NCBI RefSeq assembly: GCF_009746585.1 | Contig: NZ_WRPO01000033.1 | Span: 1 to 35,003, forward strand | Direction: 5' to 3' | DNA length: 35,003 nucleotides | Origin: Novosphingobium aquimarinum | Lineage (GTDB): Bacteria > Pseudomonadota > Alphaproteobacteria > Sphingomonadales > Sphingomonadaceae | In this document: one piece after another, positions 15,314 to 22,499 of the stretch | Layout: the number at the start of each line of letters is the position of its first letter | Position numbering within the stretch: the first letter of the stretch is position 1 | Made by a program: the position numbers and the translations under genes | Notes under the pieces: model-generated | Seen by the model: only the letters and a program-made list of their open reading frames with translations | Database searches by the model: none | Told to the model about the DNA's origin: nothing

Positions 15314-16264
15314 TCAGGCGGCGAGCGCCTCGGTGGATTGCCCCTGTCCGATGCCGTCGGCCATCTGAGCTGTGCCAGCCGATCCGAAGCTCTTCAGAAA
15401 GCCGAATGCCTGTTCGGCCTTGGCAGCTGCATGGATGATCGCGGTCTTGTCGCCGCGCAGGATTCCGAGCCAATGCCCCACATAGCTTGCATGGCTATCA
15501 TGCAGGATATTGGGCAGGCCCAGGTCCGCGCAGCAGAGACCCGCTCCGATCTCGGCCACAAGTTCCTCGAAACAATAAGCTTTGTCGCCGAAGCGTTTGC
15601 CGAAGGTGCGCGCGAGTCTGCTCGTATGGCCTGACCAATGCACTGTCTCATGGCATCGGGTGGAGGCGTACAGGTCCATGCTGCGGAACGAGGTTCGGCT
15701 GGGCAGCTGGATGTAGTCAAATGTTGGGGTGAAGTAGGCCTGGTTGCCGCCGTGACGAACATCGGCCGGGATGGAGGCGAAGAAGGCATCGATCGCGGCC
15801 TGTCGCTCCGATGGAGCCAGCGGCAGCTCCGGCTCGGGCGACGGGTAGAAATAGGGCGGAAGGCCATCCACCTGGTCGGCATTGAAGACGATGTAGTGGC
15901 GAAGGAAGCGGATGCTGCGCTCGACCTCCTTGCCCGTTTCGGGATGCTCCTCGGTCTTCTTGAATGACGAATAATAGACCGAGATCGCGCCGCTCTCGCC
16001 TTTGCGGACATGACCGCCGAGCGATTCAGCCTGGCGATAGGTCATCCAGTAGCGGGAACGATAGCCAAGGGCATCGCCGAGCGCCCACAGATAGAGCACA
16101 TTGATGCCTTGATAGGGCGTTCCGCAGTGGCGAAGAGGCCGGCCCCCTGCCCCGTTCGATCGCCAGGGTCGCGACCAGGGCGGTACGCCCTCCTCGATTT
16201 TCCGAATGATGAGGTCGGTGATTTCCGCAGCGACATCGCGGCGGACGGGTTGGCGAAACGACAT
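15314..16264 (-). CDS. ardC: ArdC-family antirestriction protein
   Basis: 316 aa from the ATG at 16264 with GGGAGAAG upstream. The N-terminal ssDNA-binding domain (about 1-130; WSRPWRSNGAGGRPLRH, YQGINVLYLW) is followed by a zincin-like metallopeptidase domain with HETVH (205-209) and a downstream glutamate in CFEELVAEIGAG. ArdC proteins protect incoming plasmid DNA from host type I restriction and bind single-stranded DNA. It is second in the operon, separated from the parB-like gene by a hairpin with a T tract. The metal ligands are intact. Confidence 0.9.
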   Translation of the reverse strand: MSFRQPVRRDVAAEITDLIIRKIEEGVPPWSRPWRSNGAGGRPLRHCGTPYQGINVLYLWALGDALGYRSRYWMTYRQAESLGGHVRKGESGAISVYYSSFKKTEEHPETGKEVERSIRFLRHYIVFNADQVDGLPPYFYPSPEPELPLAPSERQAAIDAFFASIPADVRHGGNQAYFTPTFDYIQLPSRTSFRSMDLYASTRCHETVHWSGHTSRLARTFGKRFGDKAYCFEELVAEIGAGLCCADLGLPNILHDSHASYVGHWLGILRGDKTAIIHAAAKAEQAFGFLKSFGSAGTAQMADGIGQGQSTEALAA

Positions 16265-16285
16265 GGAACTTCTCCCGACGGATTG

Positions 16286-16320
16286 AAAAAGCGCCGCCGG
16301 CGCGGATAGGCACCGGCGGC
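16286..16320 (-). terminator. Intrinsic terminator or attenuator between parB-like gene and ardC
   Basis: On the minus strand the arms GCCGCCGG (16320-16313) and CCGGCGGC (16300-16293) form a GC-rich stem with a 12-nt loop, followed by GCTTTTTC (T run at 16290-16286). It lies 24 bp after the parB-like stop and just before ardC, so it may set a lower level for ardC and downstream genes. Confidence 0.65.
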
Positions 16321-16343
16321 GAGGCTTCCAGGAGTGCGAAGGG

Positions 16344-18419
16344 TCAGGCCGCGAGGGCATCCTGATCGGGTGCTTGCGCGTCGGCGGCAGGCGCATCCGC
16401 ATCGGCCTCCGCTTCGCCGAGCTGTTCGTCGGCATCGTCCTCGGCGGGCTCGAGCTCGTCCGGCTCGATCCTGTCGAGGAAGCGCATCGCATTCGGCACC
16501 CAGGCGAGAGCGGCGTCCTTGACTTCGGGTTCGACGATGACCTCGCCCGCGAAGAGCTTCTCGCACGATCCCGAAATCTCCGACTTCTTCATCGTCGCAT
16601 GCCGTGCCGTAAGCGCCACTCCGCCGACCTCATTGAGCAGCGACAGGATGGAACCCTTGCTGATGCGGTCGAAGAAGTTCTCCGAGGTCGGACGCCACCA
16701 GGCAGCGACATCCACCTCCATGATGGTCGCCAGACGATTGTGAAGGAGGCACTGCTGGGCACGATTGCCGCCCTTCGCTTCCAGCGAGATGGCGACGATA
16801 TAGGCGAGCCAGGCCGCCTTGCTGTCATCGTCGAGAGCGCGGAAAGCTTCGAACCGATCGACCTCGGACTTGTGCTCGAGCCAGCTCGCATCGAGGCCGT
16901 CATGGGCTTCGGCGAGATAGCTGCGCGCCCGCGTCGCGGGCTGTTCGCCGCCTGCCGGGTCCTGCGGCGAATGCGCTCGAATGGTCGAACCGTAGGCGCT
17001 GAACGAGCTGGTGCGATCGTCGATCATGACGAAGAGGGCATAGTCGAGAGCCAGCGCCGGATGGCTGAGCATTGCCGCAGCGAGGATGTCGCGCCGTTGC
17101 ATCGCCAGTTCGTCGTAGAGCCGAGCGCTGAGCGGCTTACCCCCAGGTGCCACCGCCTCGGGCGGCGCGGCTGGCGGCGTGGACGCGCGTCCCGACCCGC
17201 CCGCACGGTTGCGATCGACGCCGTCGGCCTCCTCGTCGCCCTGGTCATCGCCCGTGCCGCCCACAGGGATCGGCTCCTCGCTGTAATATTCGGGATCGAG
17301 GACCATCTCGCCCTTGGGCGTCAGTTTCAGGAAAGCGCCGACGTGCGACCTCAGTTCATCGGGCAGGACAGGTGCCGCGTTGCGAATGGTGCGTACCTCG
17401 TTCTCGAGGGCATCATATTCCTGGTCGAGGATCTTGCGTCCGTCCTCATCGAGGGAATCGTCTGCCATTTCCTCGGTGATGACGTTCTGCCGCTCCGCAA
17501 TGGCGTCGAGGCGCGCGATCTGCGCATCGGTGAGGTCGGGTTGCGGTAGGATGACGCGATAGAGGCCGGCGGCGGCGCTGTGCGTATAGTTTGAGGCGAT
17601 CGGCCGGATCCACGCGAGACCCAGTTCCTCGCCGACGCGCTTGGCTTCGGCTTCCATGATGTCGGCCGCAAGGCGCTGGACGATCTCCGGGTTGACCCAT
17701 TTATCGCCGCTATCGCTGAACAGATCGCGGTCGATCGCCCCGCCAGCATCGACATAGCGATCCTCGCCGACGAGGATCGCGACCGGGTCGGTCGAGTTCA
17801 TCGTCTCGTTGGCGATCACCCGGCGGATCGTGTCGGCATTGGCGTAGCTCGCGCCGTAGCTGTTCCAGACCAGGAGCTGCTTTTCCTGATTCTCGGTCGA
17901 GGCATAGGCTTTGGCGACGTCGAGAGTGATGGCGCCTTCGCTCAGCGCCTCGAAGATCGGTTCGGCCAGCTTGGCGAGACGCAGGCGGCCCTCGACGAAG
18001 CGGCGGGTGAGGCCGAAGCGTTTGGCGACACCATCGATGTCGTTGTTGAGGCCGATGAAATATTGGAAGGCGCGGCACTCTTCCGCCGGCGTCATCTTGA
18101 GCTGGTGGAAGTTGGCGGCGGTCGACGTTTCGGAGAGCGTCGCCTCGTCGCCGATGAGGACCTTGACGGGGACATCATAGGTTTCCGCATCGATCACGCC
18201 GCGTTCGGAGAGCAAGCGAAGCCCGCGCAGGCGGCGGCCGCCGTCGAAGACTTCGAAGGTTCCGCGCGGCTTTTTCACCGGCGTGACGAGCAGGTTCTGG
18301 AGAACGCCGCGGGCTTCGATATCGGCCGCCATCTGCGGGATCTCGAGCAGCTCGTCGGGCCGCTTGCGGACGTTGATGGGAGAGAGCGTAAGCTTCGCGA
18401 GCTTTACGACTGTGGTCAT
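16344..18419 (-). CDS. Large ParB/Spo0J-like protein of plasmid type
   Basis: 691 aa from the ATG at 18419 (GGAGCTCC upstream). Residues 1-120 are a ParB N-terminal CTPase/nuclease-type domain with the FEVFDGGRRLRGLRLL box (about 56-70). A helix-turn-helix follows (VAKRFGLTRRFVEGRLRLAKL). The second half is long and unique, and ends in an acidic tail rich in Asp, Glu and Ala (about 650-691). Proteins of this size and layout are encoded beside ArdC on alphaproteobacterial plasmids and are distinct from short partition ParBs. No parA is adjacent, so a role in segregation is unproven; regulation or DNA processing during transfer is equally possible. Confidence 0.85.
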   Translation of the reverse strand: MTTVVKLAKLTLSPINVRKRPDELLEIPQMAADIEARGVLQNLLVTPVKKPRGTFEVFDGGRRLRGLRLLSERGVIDAETYDVPVKVLIGDEATLSETSTAANFHQLKMTPAEECRAFQYFIGLNNDIDGVAKRFGLTRRFVEGRLRLAKLAEPIFEALSEGAITLDVAKAYASTENQEKQLLVWNSYGASYANADTIRRVIANETMNSTDPVAILVGEDRYVDAGGAIDRDLFSDSGDKWVNPEIVQRLAADIMEAEAKRVGEELGLAWIRPIASNYTHSAAAGLYRVILPQPDLTDAQIARLDAIAERQNVITEEMADDSLDEDGRKILDQEYDALENEVRTIRNAAPVLPDELRSHVGAFLKLTPKGEMVLDPEYYSEEPIPVGGTGDDQGDEEADGVDRNRAGGSGRASTPPAAPPEAVAPGGKPLSARLYDELAMQRRDILAAAMLSHPALALDYALFVMIDDRTSSFSAYGSTIRAHSPQDPAGGEQPATRARSYLAEAHDGLDASWLEHKSEVDRFEAFRALDDDSKAAWLAYIVAISLEAKGGNRAQQCLLHNRLATIMEVDVAAWWRPTSENFFDRISKGSILSLLNEVGGVALTARHATMKKSEISGSCEKLFAGEVIVEPEVKDAALAWVPNAMRFLDRIEPDELEPAEDDADEQLGEAEADADAPAADAQAPDQDALAA

Positions 18420-18668
18420 CGGAGGAGCTCCTTCTGGCATCCGGATCAGCCCGGACACCAGCTCGGCTCCCCCCTTCCCTTTTCCGTGGCGGCTAGGGCG
18501 CCAAGTTCCTTACGTTCCAAAGGCGTGCGACCCGCCCACTCCGAGAATTTACGCCGTCCGAAATGTCCGCAGTTGGTAGAAAATTTGCGCTCAATGGGCG
18601 TAAAAGTGGCAATTATCGATCAATCGCGTCACTCTGCTCGCGCCCCGACTGCGGACGCTGCTTTGGCA

Positions 18669-18842
18669 ATGGATGGAGAGTTCGAGAGCATGAGAGACGT
18701 GTTGAAAATCGCGAGCGGCGTCTTTCTTGGCATGCTCGCCTTCTGGATCGTAACTGCGCTGCTGCCGAGCCTGCTTCCTGCAAGCCAGGAGCAACGAGCG
18801 GCGCAGGACCTACTTGATCGCCAGTTCGCGCCGGCGCACTAG
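18669..18842 (+). CDS. Small single-span membrane protein
   Basis: 57 aa from the ATG at 18669, or 50 aa from the ATG at 18690 (GGAGAG about 10 nt upstream). It has one clear hydrophobic helix (ASGVFLGMLAFWIVTALL) followed by an amphipathic tail (SQEQRAAQDLLDRQFAPAH). The frame stays open further upstream without start-site support. No family is recognised. It is convergent with the TraR-like gene. Small single-pass proteins are easily missed or over-called; the hydrophobic pattern favours a real gene. Confidence 0.45.
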   Translation: MDGEFESMRDVLKIASGVFLGMLAFWIVTALLPSLLPASQEQRAAQDLLDRQFAPAH

Positions 18843-18941
18843 CCTGCATTCTGCGCAGGCCTTGTGTGAATTCGATTCTGGACCTGCAGGCGATAGTCCT
18901 TGTTACGATCGGCCGGCGGTGATGGCAGAACGACCGCTGGC

Positions 18942-19205
18942 CTATCGAAGCTGACTATCTTTGCTGCCGCGGCGGTTGATCCCGGAAAATACCGGATGGC
19001 TATCCCGCTGGCTCTGGCAATCGACGCAGGTTCTGACGCCGGGCACGGCTTGACGGCGCCTGGCTGGAATCTCGTCGCCGCACACCTCGCAGTCGAGAGT
19101 TCCCTCGCCCGAAGGCAAGCGGGCACGCGCGGCCGAGACCGCGTCGCCTATGGTTGCATCGATCTGATCCTGTACCGCGCTGTCGGGCGCCCAACCATTA
19201 GCCAT
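18942..19205 (-). CDS. TraR/DksA-type zinc-finger protein
   Basis: 87 aa from the ATG at 19205, with AAAGGAA about 10 nt upstream. The C-terminal half has a four-cysteine zinc finger, Cys39-x2-Cys42 and Cys60-x2-Cys63, with the CxxC-DEIPxxRRxAxPxxxxC spacing of the family. The N-terminal helix (VQDQIDATIGDAVSAARARL) is short, as in TraR. TraR-like proteins reach the RNA polymerase secondary channel and adjust promoter choice without ppGpp. They are common on conjugative plasmids and phages. Confidence 0.85.
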   Translation of the reverse strand: MANGWAPDSAVQDQIDATIGDAVSAARARLPSGEGTLDCEVCGDEIPARRRQAVPGVRTCVDCQSQRDSHPVFSGINRRGSKDSQLR

Positions 19206-19301
19206 CGGCGCAAGTTCCTTTACTCTGGATCTGTGGGGTCAGATGGCGTGATTGCGGCACATCGTCGCGTGCGGCCGAGCCATCCTGGGCAATGCAATAT
19301 A

Positions 19302-19320
19302 ATATACTCCCACGGAGTAT
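19302..19320 (+). promoter_or_regulatory. FrmR-type operator with perfect -10 box, upstream copy
   Basis: ATATACTCCCACGGAGTAT contains the dyad ATACTCC-CAC-GGAGTAT. The same 19 bp recur exactly at 19906-19924 before the formaldehyde dehydrogenase gene. A perfect TATAAT (19298-19303) runs into it. A shared operator between the regulator and its target fits control by the FrmR encoded at 19444. Confidence 0.6.
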
Positions 19321-19391
19321 CAAGACATGCCGGCTAGTGGCTGATCGACATCATCGCCGACGCGCAGCAGACACCCCAGCGCCAGGCAGGG

Positions 19392-19419
19392 TTGAAACTC
19401 CCCCCCTGTATAGTATGGT
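19392..19419 (+). promoter_or_regulatory. Candidate proximal promoter of frmR
   Basis: TTGAAA (19392-19397), a 16-bp spacer and TATGGT (19414-19419) lie 24 bp before the frmR ATG. The spacer includes a run of seven C's and TGTATAG, which resembles the C-run plus TATA pattern of FrmR/CsoR-family operators. This is a second possible start point in addition to the TATAAT at 19298. Confidence 0.35.
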
Positions 19420-19443
19420 GGGGCCACCGTTCGGGATGACTTG

Positions 19444-19734
19444 ATGCCGCATTCACCAGAAGAGAAGAAGCGAGCGATTGCGCGCCTTCGCCGTATCAAG
19501 GGCCAGGCCGAGGCGCTCGAGCGAGCAATCGAGGCCGATGCCGATTGCGGGCCCTTGTTGCAGCAGATCGTTGCGATGCGCGGCGCAACGAACGGGTTGA
19601 TGGCAGTCGTGATGGAGAGTCATCTTCGGGACACCTTCGGCGACGGGCCGCGCCCAATAGCGCCAGCCGGGTCGAGCGATGCTGACGATGTGATCGACGG
19701 CGTCATGACGATCTTGCGGACTTATCTGAAATAG
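19444..19734 (+). CDS. frmR: FrmR-family formaldehyde-responsive repressor
   Basis: A 96-aa all-helical repressor of the RcnR/CsoR family. The ATG at 19444 gives the mature start MPHSPEEKKRAIARLRRIKG; Pro2, Cys35 and His60 sit exactly where FrmR uses them to sense formaldehyde (Pro2-Cys35 crosslink) rather than copper or nickel. It is expected to repress itself and the downstream dehydrogenase until formaldehyde modifies Cys35. Palindromes matching each other are found before this gene (19302) and before frmA (19906). Confidence 0.9.
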   Translation: MPHSPEEKKRAIARLRRIKGQAEALERAIEADADCGPLLQQIVAMRGATNGLMAVVMESHLRDTFGDGPRPIAPAGSSDADDVIDGVMTILRTYLK

Positions 19735-19878
19735 ATCGCACCGCGGCGCGGTAGGCGGCCGAAGCCTCTGGCGTCGGCTTCGCGCGCCTGCACGTCCTTC
19801 AGGGCCGTTGAACAGCGTTCCTCCAACAATGTCATTTTGGCCCGGCAGGCGGCGCCAGGGGTACACGCGACCAGCCCT

Positions 19879-19903
19879 CAATATACTGGGGCAGAGTATA
19901 TTG
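19879..19903 (+). promoter_or_regulatory. Palindrome upstream of frmA (distal operator)
   Basis: CAATATACT (19879-19887) and AGTATATTG (19895-19903) form perfect 9-bp arms around GGGGCAG. The half site ATATACT is shared with the neighbouring operator at 19906-19926, which begins 3 bp further on. Its last bases are part of the TTGACA box (19901-19906). Probable second binding site for FrmR. Confidence 0.6.
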
Positions 19904-19905
19904 AC

Positions 19906-19926
19906 ATATACTCCCACGGAGTATAT
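19906..19926 (+). promoter_or_regulatory. Palindrome in the frmA promoter (proximal operator)
   Basis: ATATACTCC-CAC-GGAGTATAT has perfect 9-bp arms and matches the copy before frmR. It fills the space between a consensus -35 TTGACA (19901-19906) and a -10 candidate TATATT (19922-19927), although the 15-bp spacer is short. A repressor bound here would block RNA polymerase directly. Confidence 0.65.
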
Positions 19927-20009
19927 TTCCGCTCCGACACGATGCCGGATGGTCCCTGCGGACTTGCCGCCCCGCCTTCCGAGAATTCCCGCTTCAAAGA
20001 ACAAGGACC

Positions 20010-21128
20010 ATGAACATGAAGTCTCGCGCCGCCGTCGCCTTCGAGGCTGGGAAGCCGCTTGAGATCGTCGAAATCGACGTTGCCCCTCCCCGGAAGGGCG
20101 AAGTGCTGATCAAGGTGACGCATACCGGCGTCTGCCACACCGACGCGTTCACGCTGTCCGGCAACGATCCGGAGGGCATTTTCCCGGTCGTGCTGGGTCA
20201 CGAGGGCGCAGGGATCGTCGTCGAGGTCGGTGAGGGCGTCACCAGCGTGAGGCCCGGCGATCACGTCATCCCGCTTTACACCGCCGAGTGCGGCCGATGC
20301 GAGTTCTGCACCTCAGGCAAGACCAACCTGTGCGTCGCGGTGCGCGAAACGCAAGGCAAGGGCCTCATGCCCGACGGCACCACGCGCTTCTCCTACAATG
20401 GCCAGCCGCTCTACCACTATATGGGCTGCTCGACATTCAGCGAATATACGGTCGTTGCCGAAGTCTCGCTCGCGAAGATCAATCCGCAAGCAAACCCTGA
20501 GCATGTCTGCCTTCTCGGCTGCGGCGTCACCACCGGCATCGGCGCGGTTCACAATACGGCCAAGGTTCAACCGGGAGACTCGGTCGCGGTGTTCGGGCTG
20601 GGCGGCATCGGGCTCGCCGCGATCCAGGGTGCGCGTCAGGCTAAGGCCGGGCGGATCATTGCGATCGACACGAACCCGGCCAAGTTCGAATTGGCCCGCC
20701 AGTTCGGCGCGACCGACTGCCTTAACCCCAAGGACTATGACAAGCCGATTCAGCAGGTGCTGATCGAGATGACCGGGTGGGGACTCGACCACACCTTCGA
20801 GTGCATCGGCAACGTCCACGTCATGCGCGCAGCACTGGAAGCTGCGCACCGAGGCTGGGGTCAGTCGATCGTCATCGGCGTCGCCGGTGCCGGGCAGGAG
20901 ATCTCGACCCGCCCGTTCCAGCTCGTGACGGGCCGCGTCTGGAAGGGTTCGGCCTTTGGCGGCGTCAAGGGACGGTCCCAGCTTCCCGGCATGGTCGAGG
21001 ACGCCATGAAGGGCGAAATCGATCTGGCGCCCTTCGTCACTCATACCATGGGGCTGGAAGGGATAAACGAAGCGTTCGACCTGATGCATGAAGGCAAGTC
21101 GATCCGCACCGTGATCCACTATCAGTGA
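20010..21128 (+). CDS. frmA: S-(hydroxymethyl)glutathione dehydrogenase (class III alcohol dehydrogenase)
   Basis: 372 aa, zinc-dependent medium-chain dehydrogenase. Catalytic-zinc ligands lie in TGVCHTDAFT and LGHEGAG, the structural-zinc cysteines in the CGRCEFC-TSGKTNLC block (about 92-110), and the Rossmann loop GLGGIGLAAIQG is at about 197-208. Sequence and length match AdhC/FrmA, which oxidises the formaldehyde-glutathione adduct with NAD+. Translation may start at 20010 or at the ATG at 20016. The gene is preceded by two FrmR-type palindromes, so it should be formaldehyde-inducible. No S-formylglutathione hydrolase gene follows in the window. Confidence 0.95.
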   Translation: MNMKSRAAVAFEAGKPLEIVEIDVAPPRKGEVLIKVTHTGVCHTDAFTLSGNDPEGIFPVVLGHEGAGIVVEVGEGVTSVRPGDHVIPLYTAECGRCEFCTSGKTNLCVAVRETQGKGLMPDGTTRFSYNGQPLYHYMGCSTFSEYTVVAEVSLAKINPQANPEHVCLLGCGVTTGIGAVHNTAKVQPGDSVAVFGLGGIGLAAIQGARQAKAGRIIAIDTNPAKFELARQFGATDCLNPKDYDKPIQQVLIEMTGWGLDHTFECIGNVHVMRAALEAAHRGWGQSIVIGVAGAGQEISTRPFQLVTGRVWKGSAFGGVKGRSQLPGMVEDAMKGEIDLAPFVTHTMGLEGINEAFDLMHEGKSIRTVIHYQ

Positions 21129-21176
21129 GAATAGTCTGGGGACGCCTCTACTGTCCCCAATGAAAGGGACAGCATC

Positions 21177-22499
21177 GTGAGTGAAGACGCCAGCGCCTCA
21201 ACCGATGGCCAATTCGTCTATGGGATGCCCACCTATGAAAATAGGCGGGTGGCCATCGACGAGGTCCACGCCCGACCATATCTCCTGATCGAAGCGCCTC
21301 GCGTCCTGGTGCAGCTCGCCTTCATGAATGACGGCAATCTGGCGAAGGACAAGGCGACGCTGGCGGAATTGTCGAGCCGCATGGGTGCGTCGCTGCCCGA
21401 CGATGACACGCCGCTTCACGGCCTGACATTCGAACAGGGCGATCTCCACTGCGAGAAGCACACGGAGTTTTCGACGTACCTGTGGTGCACACCGCTCGAT
21501 CCCGAAACCGGGAATCCGTCGGGCGAAGATCCGTTCAAGCATGGCTTCACACCACCCGGGCCGGTCATCTGCGGCATCCGTCTGGACGTGCTGGCGTGGA
21601 CGGAAGAGACGGCGAAATACATAGATCGCTTCGATCCGATCAGCCGTTGCCATTCGCTGGTCGAGGATGGCACGGCCGAGATCGTCACCGATTTTCGGCA
21701 GGATGCCGACGGGCTGACGCGGATGCTCATCCTTGATCGCGGCCTGACGCCGATGCGGCTCGGTGCGCTGGCGCAGCGGCTCCTCGAGATCGAAACCTAC
21801 CGGACGCTCGCCCTTCTCGGCATTCCGTTGACCCGATCGCTCGGACCGCACCTGCGCGCCATCGAGAAGCGTCTTGCAGCGATAACGGACGAGATGCGCA
21901 AGTCTGCGCGCCACGACAGCGAGGCGCTGCTTTCCAGATTGACGGATCTCTCGGCCGAGCTCGAGGCCGACACGGCGGCCAGCCTCTATCGGTTCGGTGC
22001 GAGCCGCGCCTACTACGAAATCGTCGAAGAACGGCTCGCCGCACTCGGCGAGACCTTCGTGCCCGGCTGCTATCGCTGGCGAAGCTTCCTGCATCGCAGA
22101 ATTGCGCCGGCGATGCGGACCTGCCGCGCGATCGAAGAGCGGCAAGCCAATCTCTCCGACAAGCTGGCGCGCGCCACCTCGCTGCTGCGCTCGTGGATCG
22201 ACGTGGAGCTCGAACGCCAGAATGGCGATCTGCTCGCCTCGATGAACAACCGGGCAAAGCTGCAATTGCAGCTCCAGCAGACCGTGGAAGGTCTGTCTGT
22301 GGCGGCGATTTCCTACTATGTGATCGGCCTTCTGTCCTACCTGATCAAAGGCATTCCCGGCATCCACGATGCCGTGGCGCCGGAACTGGTGATTTCAGCC
22401 CTGGTGCCGGTCGTCCTGCTTGCGATCTGGTGGACCGTTCGGCGGATCAGACATTCTCATAGCGATCATGGGCTGCCGCCCGGGAAGGACAGGATATGA
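21177..22499 (+). CDS. DUF3422 membrane-anchored protein
   Basis: 440 aa from a GTG at 21177, with AAAGGGAC upstream. The N-terminal DEVHARPYLLIEAPRVLVQL segment (about 24-43) is the DUF3422 signature. A long helical region (about 200-370) probably forms coiled coils. Two hydrophobic helices near the C terminus (about 368-388 and 398-418) anchor it in the inner membrane, separated by KGIPGIHDAVAPE. The domain order resembles CorA-like topology, but function is unknown. It is translationally coupled to the UvrA-like gene (ATGA, 22496-22499) and follows frmA after a small GGGGAC-N9-GTCCCC hairpin (21138-21158). Confidence 0.88.
   Translation: MSEDASASTDGQFVYGMPTYENRRVAIDEVHARPYLLIEAPRVLVQLAFMNDGNLAKDKATLAELSSRMGASLPDDDTPLHGLTFEQGDLHCEKHTEFSTYLWCTPLDPETGNPSGEDPFKHGFTPPGPVICGIRLDVLAWTEETAKYIDRFDPISRCHSLVEDGTAEIVTDFRQDADGLTRMLILDRGLTPMRLGALAQRLLEIETYRTLALLGIPLTRSLGPHLRAIEKRLAAITDEMRKSARHDSEALLSRLTDLSAELEADTAASLYRFGASRAYYEIVEERLAALGETFVPGCYRWRSFLHRRIAPAMRTCRAIEERQANLSDKLARATSLLRSWIDVELERQNGDLLASMNNRAKLQLQLQQTVEGLSVAAISYYVIGLLSYLIKGIPGIHDAVAPELVISALVPVVLLAIWWTVRRIRHSHSDHGLPPGKDRI

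Noticed and set aside
16374..17549. Plus-strand frame of about 390 codons
   Set aside because: Antisense to the large ParB-like gene, which has a clear start, domain and ribosome site.
21138..21158. GGGGAC-N9-GTCCCC hairpin, and GTCTGGGGACG shared with the window end (about 34986-34996)
   Set aside because: Only an 11-bp match and a 6-bp stem; too weak to call a repeat family or mobile element.
21198..22367. Minus-strand frame of about 390 codons
   Set aside because: Antisense to DUF3422, whose signature is unambiguous.
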